NCBI GenBank assembly: GCA_028823415.1
Contig: JAPKBL010000005.1
Span: forward strand, 1-64,000
Direction of reading: 5' to 3'
Source of the DNA: Mariniblastus sp.
GTDB taxonomy: Bacteria > Planctomycetota > Planctomycetia > Pirellulales > Pirellulaceae
Length of the DNA stretch: 64,000 bases
Shown: positions 9,632 to 19,444 of the stretch, one piece after another
Layout: every line of letters starts with the position of its first letter
How positions within the stretch are numbered: the stretch's first letter is position 1
Notes under the pieces: model-generated
Told to the model about the DNA's origin: nothing
Databases searched by the model: none
Seen by the model: only the letters and a program-made list of their open reading frames with translations
Translations under genes and position numbers: made by a program

Positions 9632-11650
9632 TTATCGGTTTGGCCACTTGAGTAAAACTTTGCCCGAATCATCGGTCAGGCGGAGTTGGCGAATGGATGC
9701 TTCTCCAGAACCTTCGCTGACATCGAGTCTCAGTTGTTGAATCGCCTTGCCGGTTTTTAATTGGATATCAATTTTCTGCCAGTCTCCGTCGGCGACAACC
9801 TCGAATGGAATACGATTCCCTTTAGGGAGGATGGTTTTCGGATCGGTGGTAAAGAAGAGCTCGCCCCCGCCTTTGCTGCCCCCTTTTAATTCAAAGGCCA
9901 AGTGATAGGGCCCCGGAACCAATGCGTTGCGCCGAAGGTCCATTGCGATACCGGGATCTTCTCCCGAGAAGACAAGATTTAAACTTCCTTTTTCTATTTC
10001 TAGTTTGGTATTTTTTCGAGTTCGAATGGGTTGCTTTGCTCCGGCTCTCGTTCGTTTTTTTGTTTTCCCAGTGGGTGCTTCCTTGTCAAATTTTGTCCAC
10101 TCGCGATTGGTGTGTACGGGCTGAGCTTTTCCGGTGGGCGCGTAAGTTCGTTCGGGAGCATGAAGTACATCGCGTGACATTTGCGTCCACTTTTTGACCA
10201 TTGCAGCGAGTCGTTCGGGTTCCTTTGCAGCCAGGTCATTCAGTTCGGTGCGGTCTTCGGCGACATTGTATAATTCCCAAGCTTCGCTTTTAAAGCTGAC
10301 AATTTTCCAGTCGCCGTCGCGTAGTCCTCGGTCTTGAGCGAACAGCAGGTGAATTGGTTGTTCGCGGTTAATTTTCTCACCCTCAAACGCGGGCGTTAGT
10401 GTGACTCCGGACACTGGCCGCAGTGTGCGATCAGGCCATTGATTGGGGATTTCGCTTTTTGTAATTTCCGCGAGGGTAGGCATGACGTCGATGAGGTGGG
10501 CAGGTTGGTCAGTGATCGAACCTGCGGGTGTTTTCAATCCGGCGGGCCAGTGCACGATGGCTGGCGTGGAGACGCCGCCTTCGAATTGGTTCTGTTTGTA
10601 ATAACGAAATGGAGTGTTGCGAGCCCACGACCAACCGGTTGAATCGGCCAGGCCGATGTCTCCGTTGGTTGGCTCGACATCGAGCAGCGGTGCCCGGCGG
10701 TCATATGGGCATGCCCCATTATCAGATACGAACAGAATCATAGTATTGTCAAGTTCGTTGTTGGCTTTGAGATCATTGACCAAGCGGCCGATTTCCTGAT
10801 CGACTCGATCAATCATTGCCGCTAACGTTGTCATTCGATTAGCTTCATATTTTTGTCGCCATGGTTCGAGATCTTTCCAAGCGGGAATATGTTCGGGACG
10901 AGGGCTTGGCTGCAGCTTACTAGGAAGAATCCCGAGCGCCTTTTGTTTTCGTACCCGCGACTCTCGAGCGACATCCCAACCCTGATCGTATTTTCCTTTG
11001 TACTTTGCATAGTCTTGGGGGAGCGCGTGCAGAGGTGCGTGCGGAGCGTTAAAGGCAACGTATAGATACCAGGGTTTATCTGTCGCGCGTGCTTCTTTGA
11101 GGAACCCTAACGCGAAATCAACATCGGCTACGGTCGTGTAAAAATCTTGTTTCGGCACGGTCCAAGGTTCGCCGTTGAGCCGGAATGTATTGTCCCCTTT
11201 GAAGAAATTGCAGGCGCCGCTGAGGTGTCCAAAGTATCGGTCGAATCCGAAATCGGTTGGCTCTTGTTTGAGATGCCATTTGCCTGTCATAGCAGTGAAG
11301 TATCCGGCATCGCCAAGTACTTCGGCGGTCGTGACCGCGTGATTCATTTTCGTATCACCGGCAGCAATACAGTACTGTCCGGTTAAGAGGGAGACGCGTG
11401 ATGAGTGGCATTTCGCGGTGTTGTAGAACTGGGAAAACCGCAATCCGTTGGATGCCAGCGAGTCAAGATTGGGGGTGTCGATTTCTCCCCCGTAACATCC
11501 GATATCGGAATACCCGAGATCGTCAACCATGATCACGACGACGTTCGGTGGATCGGCAGCTTGGGTGGCGGGCGCGATGAATAGCAAAAGAGCCAGCGGC
11601 AGGGTCAGCGCGAGAAGGGTTCGGAGTGAGATTGGCTGCCGATCGATCAT
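9632..11650 (-). CDS. Sulfatase with extra C-terminal beta-sandwich-like domain
   Basis: PNVVVIMVDDLGYSDIGCYGGEIDTPNLDSLA; FGly-type motif K-CHSSR-VSLLTGQY; FVSDNGA; C-terminal ~110 aa not part of the sulfatase fold. Confidence 0.92.
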   Translation of the reverse strand: MIDRQPISLRTLLALTLPLALLLFIAPATQAADPPNVVVIMVDDLGYSDIGCYGGEIDTPNLDSLASNGLRFSQFYNTAKCHSSRVSLLTGQYCIAAGDTKMNHAVTTAEVLGDAGYFTAMTGKWHLKQEPTDFGFDRYFGHLSGACNFFKGDNTFRLNGEPWTVPKQDFYTTVADVDFALGFLKEARATDKPWYLYVAFNAPHAPLHALPQDYAKYKGKYDQGWDVARESRVRKQKALGILPSKLQPSPRPEHIPAWKDLEPWRQKYEANRMTTLAAMIDRVDQEIGRLVNDLKANNELDNTMILFVSDNGACPYDRRAPLLDVEPTNGDIGLADSTGWSWARNTPFRYYKQNQFEGGVSTPAIVHWPAGLKTPAGSITDQPAHLIDVMPTLAEITKSEIPNQWPDRTLRPVSGVTLTPAFEGEKINREQPIHLLFAQDRGLRDGDWKIVSFKSEAWELYNVAEDRTELNDLAAKEPERLAAMVKKWTQMSRDVLHAPERTYAPTGKAQPVHTNREWTKFDKEAPTGKTKKRTRAGAKQPIRTRKNTKLEIEKGSLNLVFSGEDPGIAMDLRRNALVPGPYHLAFELKGGSKGGGELFFTTDPKTILPKGNRIPFEVVADGDWQKIDIQLKTGKAIQQLRLDVSEGSGEASIRQLRLTDDSGKVLLKWPNR

Positions 11651-11887
11651 TGGGATTCCTCAAGTTTAATTTTCATCGGAGTGCGCTTAAGTGATTCAAT
11701 TGGTCGCTGTTGGGCGATTTAAATAAATGCGACTGAAGTGTTGGCCGCGCAGTGTAGTTCGAAACAACTGTCATTGTAGCGGTGAATCATTATGGCTGCT
11801 TGAAATTCGAATTCGGAGCTATCAAGCCCAAGACCTTAAGAAGCGAATTTAAGGAATTTACTGTTTATGAGCCAAAGAAGTTGGGCG

Positions 11888-12529
11888 TTAAATGCTTGCC
11901 ATCACGATGAGTAAAATGTACACGAAGATCAAAATGACTATGATCGCGGGGTAGAGCGTCGTTGTGAAAGAAGCGAGCCCCATTCCTCGGAGTTTGCCGC
12001 GGGCAACTCGAATGCGATAAGTTGAAGCTGCCCCCAGCAGAGTTGCGATGATTGAGGTAAATAAGGCTGCAGGACGGTAGATGTCTGTGTAGATTGAATT
12101 GCTGAAAATTAGAGGTGCCTTAAACGCTTCACCGATGGGTGATAGAAAAATCATGTCCGCGGCAACTAGTAATCCCCATGGAAAAAAGAGCAACGATAGG
12201 AGCGAGAGATAGCAGAATCCTTCTGGTTCGTTGGTCTGGATATCCAGAATGCTACTGCTTGTTTTGGGCTTTCGTTGGCGCGCATTAGACGGCGCCTGGT
12301 AAGGGTTGGTGGTGTCGGAAGGTGAATTTTTTATCGCAGATAGGGGGTCTAATGCTGCGTCTGAAGTTTGGTCAGCCTTTTCAAAATGCGAGGTAGTTTG
12401 CTGGGAGCGTTGTTGTCGTCTGTATTTGATGTTGTTGGTGCAGACAAATATCAAAACAAAGCAAGGGATCAGCGTAACAATTGCTATCAAGATAAAAACA
12501 GAAAGAAGGGATGCCATGCTGAAATCCAA
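11888..12529 (-). CDS. Hypothetical multi-TM membrane protein
   Basis: N-terminal TM, polar linker (NPYQAPSNARQRKPK), then about four hydrophobic segments. Confidence 0.65.
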   Translation of the reverse strand: MDFSMASLLSVFILIAIVTLIPCFVLIFVCTNNIKYRRQQRSQQTTSHFEKADQTSDAALDPLSAIKNSPSDTTNPYQAPSNARQRKPKTSSSILDIQTNEPEGFCYLSLLSLLFFPWGLLVAADMIFLSPIGEAFKAPLIFSNSIYTDIYRPAALFTSIIATLLGAASTYRIRVARGKLRGMGLASFTTTLYPAIIVILIFVYILLIVMASI

Positions 12530-12873
12530 GGTGTTGTTTTGAGCGAGTCCAGTTTGCGATGAACATTACGGTTCTGCGGATCGGACCTAAGTTAAATACT
12601 GGACGAAAGAATAGAAAATCGCAGTCGGCCCATACTCGTGGATTCATTGGAATGTTTCAATTGCCGTTGCCCGCTAAGGATGTTTTTCGCAATTAGCTAA
12701 CTGGCAAAAACAAGTGTTTGGGGACGCAAAGTTTCACTACAAGTGTAGTTGATTTCCGCATGCTACCTCTGCAGATTACTTAAATGAAAGCTCCAGATAT
12801 ATCGCGATCAGTTTTAGGTGCGTATATTTACTATTGTTAACTCGCGGTCGAATCGGTGATTGGATAATTTGCT

Positions 12874-13050
12874 GTGAAATGGATCGTTGCCATTATGTGT
12901 TTCCCACTTGGGGCCTTTTGTGCGTATGGTTTTTTAGCGTCATTCGAACCTCACCCCAGTGCAATGGCCTTCCGAGTCGGTTACCTCGTCATCGGCGCTT
13001 TTTGTTTGTTGGGAATGGCATTCCCATTTATTCCGCGAAAACAAAAGTAA
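12874..13050 (+). CDS. Small two-TM membrane protein (58 aa, GTG start), not in supplied ORF track
   Basis: Frame from GTG 12874 to TAA 13050: (M)KWIVAIMCFPLGAFCAYGFLASFEPHPSAMAFRVGYLVIGAFCLLGMAFPFIPRKQK. Two hydrophobic helices with a basic C-terminus. Below the track's length cutoff and GTG-initiated. Confidence 0.6.
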   Translation: MKWIVAIMCFPLGAFCAYGFLASFEPHPSAMAFRVGYLVIGAFCLLGMAFPFIPRKQK

Positions 13051-13280
13051 AAACGCGTGGCCTGATTTCGATGGTCTCAATTTCTAGAATTGTGGGCAGG
13101 TCTAATGTGAGGCGGATGGTTGTGAATGTGTTGTGAATGTGTTGTCGGGTTTCTCGAAGTTCTCGCCTTGGCAACGTGAATTATCTTTAATTTTAAAAAC
13201 GGTTGGCCGGGCTTGGAAGCAAGAGGTATGATAGATGCTTCACTAATGGGCATTTTTGCAATCGGTTGGAGCAGGGGACA

Positions 13281-14672
13281 ATGAAGAGAATAATTCTGGT
13301 GTTGATGCTTGGGTTGTTAGGTTCACCGATTTGGGCTGACGACGATCTTCCAAACATTATTTACATCATGGCGGATGATCTCGGTTACGGCGACCTATCC
13401 TGTTTTGGCCAAACCAAATTCGAGACTCCCAATATTGATAGTCTTGCCAAAGAAGGTGTGACGTTTACCAACTACTACGCGGGTTCCACCGTTTGTGCAC
13501 CGACGCGTTGTGTGTTGATGACCGGGATGCATACCGGTCACGCATTCGTGCGAGGCAACCGAGAAGTTAAGCCCGAGGGTCAGGCGCCGATGCCGGCCAA
13601 TATCGTGACGCTTCCACGGTTGCTAAAAAAAGTGGGTTACACCACAGGGATGTTTGGAAAGTGGGGGCTGGGTGCCCCCGGATCCGCAAGTGATCCGGTC
13701 GAGCATTTTGACACGTTCTATGGCTACAATTGTCAGCGACAGGCGCATACGTTCTACCCAACGCATCTCTGGCACAATGACAAGAAAGTCATGCTGGATG
13801 AAAAAACGTACTCGGCTGATTTAATTTCGGAGCAACTGTTGCAATTTGTTCGGGATAACAAAGACAGACCTTTCTTCGCCTACGTTCCTTTTACGATTCC
13901 ACATGCAGCCATGCACGTGCCAGAGGATGACCATGCACCGTTTCGAAAAAAGTGGCCGCAGTTCGACAATAAAATTGGTAAGTACAAAGGCCCGGATGTA
14001 AAGAATCCGATTGCGGCATTTGCCGGGATGGTGACCCGCATGGATCGACATGTTGGTGAGTTGATGGCGCTACTCAAGGAGCTGGGAATTGACGACAACA
14101 CAATTGTTTCGTTTACCAGCGACAACGGGCCTCACATGGAAGGTGGCCACGACCCCAAGTTTTTCAATTCCAATGGCCCCTTGAAGGGTCACAAGCGGGA
14201 TCTTTACGAAGGAGGGATTCGTGTTCCTTTTGTCGCGCGGTGGCCAGGTAAAATTAAAGCTGGAACGGAGACGGATATTCCCGTTGCGATGTGGGATGTG
14301 TTACCGACTTGTCTTGAAATTGCCCAAGTAGAATCTCCGGCTCGTATCGACGGAATCAGCTATCTCCCGGCGCTCCTCGGAAAAACAGCGGAACAGCCAC
14401 GGCACGAGTATCTTTATTGGGCATTTTACGAACGAGGTGGAAAGCAGGCGGTGCGATTGGGGAAATGGAAAGGTGTTCGAAATAATGTAGGTAAGAACCC
14501 AAATTCTACCCCCGAGCTTTACGATCTAACGAGCGATATTGGTGAAATGAAAAACGTTGCAGCGGAGCATCCTGACATCGTGAAACAGATAGAAGCTCAC
14601 ATGAAGGAAGCGCATACACCTTCTGCGGATTGGACATTTGCTGGGCGCAAGAAAAAGCAACAAAAGAAATAG
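13281..14672 (+). CDS. Arylsulfatase
   Basis: LPNIIYIMADDLGYGDLSCFGQTKFETPNIDSLA; CAPTR-CVLMTG; TSDNGPH; signal peptide from ATG 13281. Confidence 0.94.
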   Translation: MKRIILVLMLGLLGSPIWADDDLPNIIYIMADDLGYGDLSCFGQTKFETPNIDSLAKEGVTFTNYYAGSTVCAPTRCVLMTGMHTGHAFVRGNREVKPEGQAPMPANIVTLPRLLKKVGYTTGMFGKWGLGAPGSASDPVEHFDTFYGYNCQRQAHTFYPTHLWHNDKKVMLDEKTYSADLISEQLLQFVRDNKDRPFFAYVPFTIPHAAMHVPEDDHAPFRKKWPQFDNKIGKYKGPDVKNPIAAFAGMVTRMDRHVGELMALLKELGIDDNTIVSFTSDNGPHMEGGHDPKFFNSNGPLKGHKRDLYEGGIRVPFVARWPGKIKAGTETDIPVAMWDVLPTCLEIAQVESPARIDGISYLPALLGKTAEQPRHEYLYWAFYERGGKQAVRLGKWKGVRNNVGKNPNSTPELYDLTSDIGEMKNVAAEHPDIVKQIEAHMKEAHTPSADWTFAGRKKKQQKK

Positions 14673-15041
14673 GAGTTAGAATTGTCGCAGGCACGCAAAT
14701 CGGATGATCTGTTTTGGGTTCAAGATAGTGGTGCAGCTACTTGTGGGATTCCAAAGTCAGTTAGCCCGTTTGCAAAAATCCCTGCGGCCTTGGTCACTGC
14801 CTTTAGTGTTTTTCTTGTAGGCGCGCCTACACTGATCAGTGGTTGATGACATCGATTACCGATCGCCTTGGACTGGAGTAGCCTTCGGAGATCTAAACTT
14901 GGCGTGTGATCAAATCTGCTTTCGAACGGGATGGCCAAATCGTGAGTGCTCTTGCTAAAGCTTTGTTAGCCGTCTGTGATTTGTGTTGACTTAAGTCTTT
15001 TCCATCTGATATTGAAATTGCGTTGCATTTAGGGAGACCGG

Positions 15042-16484
15042 TTGATGAGGTTCTGTGTTCTTGTGGGAGTTCTTGCTGTCTTGCCATTGGTCGCTTTGGG
15101 AGCCCGTCTTTCAGCCGATGATGGCCGTCCGAACATCATTGTGTTTTTCGCTGATGATCTCGGGTACGGCGAGCTTGGTTGCCAAGGGAATACGGAAATT
15201 CCAACGCCTCATATCGATGCGATTGCAGAGGGTGGCGTTCGCTTCACCGCTGGATATGTGGCCGGGCCAAATTGCAGTCCATCGCGGGCGGGTTTGTTGA
15301 CCGGTCGGACACCAACGAAATTTGGATATGAGTTTAATCCAATCGGTCCACGTAATGAGGAGCCCGGGATCGGATTGCCTGTGAAGGAAGTGACGATCGC
15401 GGAGACGCTGCAAGATGCCGGGTACACCACGGGTCTGATTGGAAAGTGGCACCAAGGTGGAGGTGCTGCGTATCATCCGTTTCGGCATGGTTTCGATGAA
15501 TTTTTTGGGTTCACTCATGAAGGGCATTATTTTGTGCCGCCGCCATGGAAGGGGACGACCACCATGCTACGGCGAAAGAGTCTTCCCAACGGGAGTGAAG
15601 GCCGTTGGGTTGGTGAAAAGGGATTGATCTATTCCACTCACATGAAAAGTAATGAACCGGACTACGATGCAAATAATCCGATCGTTCGCGGTGGCCAGCC
15701 GGTGGTTGAAACTGAATACCTAACCGATGCATTTACTCGCGAGGCTGTTGATTTTATTGACCGCCATGATGATAAGCCATTTTTTCTTTATTTGGCTTAC
15801 AACGCGGTTCACAGTCCTCTCCAGGGGGCAGACAAATACATGAAGAAATTCGCTCACATCGAGGATGTGCATCGCAGAATATTTGCGGCGATGTTGGCCA
15901 ATATGGATGACAGCGTTGGGGCTGTCATGAATCAGCTGCGGAAGTCCGGCCTCGAGGAAAATACGATTGTCTTTTTTCTGAGCGATAACGGCGGACCGAC
16001 CCGTGAGCTGACCTCAAGCAATCTTCCACTACGTGGTGAGAAGGGGCAAATGTATGAAGGGGCGATCCGCGTGCCCTACATGGTGCAGTGGAAAGGTAAA
16101 ATTCCGGCGGGAAAGGTTTATCATCAACCGGTTTCCTCATTCGATATTTATGCCACAGCGGTTGCCAATAGTGATGGAGTTACTGTTCCCAATCAGGTGG
16201 AAGGTGTTGATCTCGTTCCTTTTTTGACGGGCGAGGATCGCGGTCGTCCTCATGAAACTCTGTTTTGGCGTCAAGGTGGAAAGGCTGCGATGCGACATGG
16301 CGATTGGAAGATTGTCAGGATGGGAAAACGCTTGCAGGCTGGTCGCGCGAAATGGGAACTTTATGATTTATCCAAAGACATTTCAGAGCAAACCAATCTT
16401 GCAAGTGCTCATCCAGAAATTCTTTCAGAACTTATTTCCCGTTGGAATGAGATGAATTCTGAAATGGCTGATCCACTCTTTTAG
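15042..16484 (+). CDS. Arylsulfatase
   Basis: RPNIIVFFADDLGYGELGCQGNTEIPTPHIDAIA; CSPSR-AGLLTGRTPTKFGYE; LSDNGGPT. Confidence 0.94.
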   Translation: MMRFCVLVGVLAVLPLVALGARLSADDGRPNIIVFFADDLGYGELGCQGNTEIPTPHIDAIAEGGVRFTAGYVAGPNCSPSRAGLLTGRTPTKFGYEFNPIGPRNEEPGIGLPVKEVTIAETLQDAGYTTGLIGKWHQGGGAAYHPFRHGFDEFFGFTHEGHYFVPPPWKGTTTMLRRKSLPNGSEGRWVGEKGLIYSTHMKSNEPDYDANNPIVRGGQPVVETEYLTDAFTREAVDFIDRHDDKPFFLYLAYNAVHSPLQGADKYMKKFAHIEDVHRRIFAAMLANMDDSVGAVMNQLRKSGLEENTIVFFLSDNGGPTRELTSSNLPLRGEKGQMYEGAIRVPYMVQWKGKIPAGKVYHQPVSSFDIYATAVANSDGVTVPNQVEGVDLVPFLTGEDRGRPHETLFWRQGGKAAMRHGDWKIVRMGKRLQAGRAKWELYDLSKDISEQTNLASAHPEILSELISRWNEMNSEMADPLF

Positions 16485-17914
16485 GTTCCTCCTCCCGGAC
16501 GCAGTTGCTGGGTGAAGGCTTCAATTTCTTGATTGTCGAGTGCTCCATCAAGGTTGGTGTCGGCGCGATCGATAATCCGCTGCATCATGCCCGGGATTTC
16601 ATCTTTGGTTAGGATCCCGTCTCCGTTGGTGTCCATCGATTTCAGGCGAGAAAGAACTCCCGACGCCATTCCCGAGCGTCCACCGTTCATTCCTCCTCCC
16701 GGTGTCGGTCGCGTTGAATTAAGTCCCATTTCTGATGGAGTTAGTTGGCCATCTTGATTTTTATCGAGGGACGCAAGGGCGAGCGAAGCTTGGTTTAATT
16801 CTGTCGTTGACAACTTTTCATCTTTATTTTCGTCGAGCGTCTGCATGACTAGATTGCCAGAAATTTCTGGTAACGGTCCTTCAGCGGATTTTGCTAAAAC
16901 GGCTCCTCCCTTTTTTTGCAGAGCTTCAAAATCCGTGATCGCTAATCGCCACAAGCCTTGCCGGTTGACCGCAGCGTAAATGAACTGATCATCGATGGCC
17001 ATTGCCCAAACCCCAATGCCACCACGGGGAAGATTGGTGCTAACGTCGAACCAGCGGTCTCCATTATCGGAACTGATGTAGACCGATCCGCTTCCACGGA
17101 ACGCGCCAACAGCAACGAGGCCATTTCCGATGGCGAAAGAACGTGCGTTTGCTGAGCCTAAAGTTGCGCTCCAGGTCTTCCCTAGATCGGTACTTCGATA
17201 GGTACCACGATTTGTACCGGCAAAGATGGCTTCATCATTGGCGATGATGGCTCGAGAATGAACGTTGGCTGGGATTCCATTGTTGGCTTCAGTCCAATGG
17301 TCACCTCCATCTGAGGAAGTGTAGATCCCAGCACCATCGGTTGAAGCAACGAGTGTGTTTTCCAAACATGTCAAAGCGCGTACATCGGGGTTGGATAATC
17401 CACTGCTGGAATTGCCCCATGTTTTCCCCTGGTCGGTTGTTTTGAAAACGCCGGCTGGCGTCCCACAAAAGATAGCCTCCCCGAGCGAGGTTAAGCCGTT
17501 TGAACTTTTCTTGGATGTTTGCCGAACAACCGGAAGTCCGTTTGATCTTTTCTCCCAACTCTTGCCACTGTCGTTTGAAAAATAAACCCCGTCTGCACTT
17601 CCGGCAACAAGCCATCCGTCGATGCTGATAATCGATCGGAACAAGCGGTCGAATCTGGTATTTAGGAGTCCTGTACTGCGTTGCGTTATGCTGTCGCCGT
17701 GGTCATTTGACCAAAGGATACCCATCGCGTTTGTACTGGAATTGGGTAAGCCGCCAGTTCCGATTACCAATTCATTCTTATTGTGGACGGCTAAGGCAAA
17801 TACCTCCGGATGCTCATTTGGCAGTTTGACTGGCGTCCATTGTGCGAACAGGAAATCCAAAGGAAGGAACAGGAAGGTTAAAAAGATCAGCAGCGAGTAA
17901 AGATGTTTTTGCAT
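16481..17914 (-). CDS. Secreted BNR/sortilin-like beta-propeller protein with C-terminal EF-hand repeats
   Basis: Repeated Asp-box-like segments (YFSNDSGKSWEKRS, FKTTDQGKTWGNSS, YTSSDGGDHWTEAN, YRSTDLGKTWSAT, YISSDNGDRWFDV); EF-hand loops DENKDEKLSTTE, DKNQDGQLTPSE, DTNGDGILTKDE, DTNLDGALDNQE. Confidence 0.88.
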   Translation of the reverse strand: MQKHLYSLLIFLTFLFLPLDFLFAQWTPVKLPNEHPEVFALAVHNKNELVIGTGGLPNSSTNAMGILWSNDHGDSITQRSTGLLNTRFDRLFRSIISIDGWLVAGSADGVYFSNDSGKSWEKRSNGLPVVRQTSKKSSNGLTSLGEAIFCGTPAGVFKTTDQGKTWGNSSSGLSNPDVRALTCLENTLVASTDGAGIYTSSDGGDHWTEANNGIPANVHSRAIIANDEAIFAGTNRGTYRSTDLGKTWSATLGSANARSFAIGNGLVAVGAFRGSGSVYISSDNGDRWFDVSTNLPRGGIGVWAMAIDDQFIYAAVNRQGLWRLAITDFEALQKKGGAVLAKSAEGPLPEISGNLVMQTLDENKDEKLSTTELNQASLALASLDKNQDGQLTPSEMGLNSTRPTPGGGMNGGRSGMASGVLSRLKSMDTNGDGILTKDEIPGMMQRIIDRADTNLDGALDNQEIEAFTQQLRPGGGT

Positions 17915-18093
17915 TGTTCTTTCTTTTCTTTCTGTATTCCCAAAACGCTCGGTTCAAATATAAACACGCAACAAAACGTAATTAAGGACATCCATTTAAA
18001 TAGTTGTTTGCATGAAATTACGATCCTCGTCGTCCGTCTTCTGGTGTCAAGCCAACAACGATATCGAAGGTGGTTAATTCTCCGATTTTTGAA

Positions 18094-19413
18094 TTACTTC
18101 GCCATAATGTTTTTATTGGTTTTAGGCATGCTGTTGATTGCCGCCTGAAGTTTGATTCGCGCGGCTTCGGCGGTGGGGGAGCCTGTGCCGGTCGCGATAT
18201 TATTGGTCTCGTGTCGATCATCGACCGCGATAAATTTACCGTGCGAGTAGAGCTTGAATTTTTGATCTTGCGCCCAAATGATAAACGGCTTTCCCGCGCC
18301 GTGCTGTGTGGCAGCGTCCTTTTTCTTTGGGTAGTAGTATTGGAAAACCCATCCTCTTGGATTACCCGGTTTGCCTGTACATTGTGGCCAGAAGCTTTGT
18401 CCATCGAGTGTCACCTCGGGGAGTTTCGCATTTCCAATCTCGGCGAGTGTAGGCATGAAGTCGGAGAAATCAACTAGATCATTCGTTTCGAAGCCAGCGG
18501 TAACGGTTCCCGGGCAATTGATGATCAAAGGTGCGTGACATCCGCCATCGGTTGGGTACGCTTTTTCTCCTTTTCGAATTTCACCGTTGTAAGGATAGCT
18601 CAAGTTGGTGTGCGTTCCATTGTCGGTTGTAAAGATAACAATGGTGTTGTTCCGTAGACCATTTTTATCGAGGGTGTTGACCAGTCTTTGAACGCATTTG
18701 TCCATATAACTGACCATGTCCCGGTAATTGTCTGCGGCGTTTTTGTGGTTTCGGTTTTTACTGTCAGGCGTTGGGAGAAACGGTGAGTGTACTGAGAGCA
18801 TCGGATAGTAGGCGAAAAAAGGTTTGTCCCTTTCTTGCTCAATAAACTCGATGAGAAAGTCCGTGCATATTTTTGGGCCGTAAGAGTTTTCATCAATCGG
18901 TACTTGTTTACCATCGCGAAGAAGACTCGGGTTCCAATATCGAGGGCGTTCTGTTCCGGGGTAGTTCCAAAGACAGAAAGAATCAAAACCGCAGTCGGGA
19001 GCGAGCGCACCGTTGTTCCCGTGAAGCTGCCACTTTCCAGCGATCGCTGTGTCGTACCCAGCATCCTGCATCATCGTGCCGAAGGTCTGTTCTTTGGGGT
19101 CAAGTTTTCCAAAAACCGTGTAGTTCCGAATGTTGTCCCGCCCTGTCATGATTTTGACACGACTCGAAGTGCAAACGGGTTCGGAGTAGCAGAAATTAAA
19201 CTTGACGCCAGTTTTAGCCAGCGCGTCGAGGCAGGGCGTTTTAAAATGTGTACTGCCATAGCAACCAATGTTATCGTAGGCGATGTCGTCCGCCATGATT
19301 AAGATAATATTTGGTTGCACTCGTTTCGTAGACAATTCATTGGCTTGCAGTTGCGAGAGCGAAAATGCGATCACGGTTGTTGATAAAAGTACCAACCAAA
19401 GTTTAGCTGTCAT
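18094..19413 (-). CDS. Sulfatase
   Basis: QPNIILIMADDIAYDNIGCYGSTHFKTPCLDALA; FGly-type motif V-CTSSR-VKIMTG; FTTDNGTH. Confidence 0.93.
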   Translation of the reverse strand: MTAKLWLVLLSTTVIAFSLSQLQANELSTKRVQPNIILIMADDIAYDNIGCYGSTHFKTPCLDALAKTGVKFNFCYSEPVCTSSRVKIMTGRDNIRNYTVFGKLDPKEQTFGTMMQDAGYDTAIAGKWQLHGNNGALAPDCGFDSFCLWNYPGTERPRYWNPSLLRDGKQVPIDENSYGPKICTDFLIEFIEQERDKPFFAYYPMLSVHSPFLPTPDSKNRNHKNAADNYRDMVSYMDKCVQRLVNTLDKNGLRNNTIVIFTTDNGTHTNLSYPYNGEIRKGEKAYPTDGGCHAPLIINCPGTVTAGFETNDLVDFSDFMPTLAEIGNAKLPEVTLDGQSFWPQCTGKPGNPRGWVFQYYYPKKKDAATQHGAGKPFIIWAQDQKFKLYSHGKFIAVDDRHETNNIATGTGSPTAEAARIKLQAAINSMPKTNKNIMAK

Positions 19414-19444
19414 GAGAGCTTTCCAGATTTCGGAGAGAGAGTAA

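Noticed and set aside
13121-13144. Short direct repeat TTGTGAATGTG x2
   Set aside because: Only two 11-bp copies in AT-rich intergenic sequence; too short to interpret.
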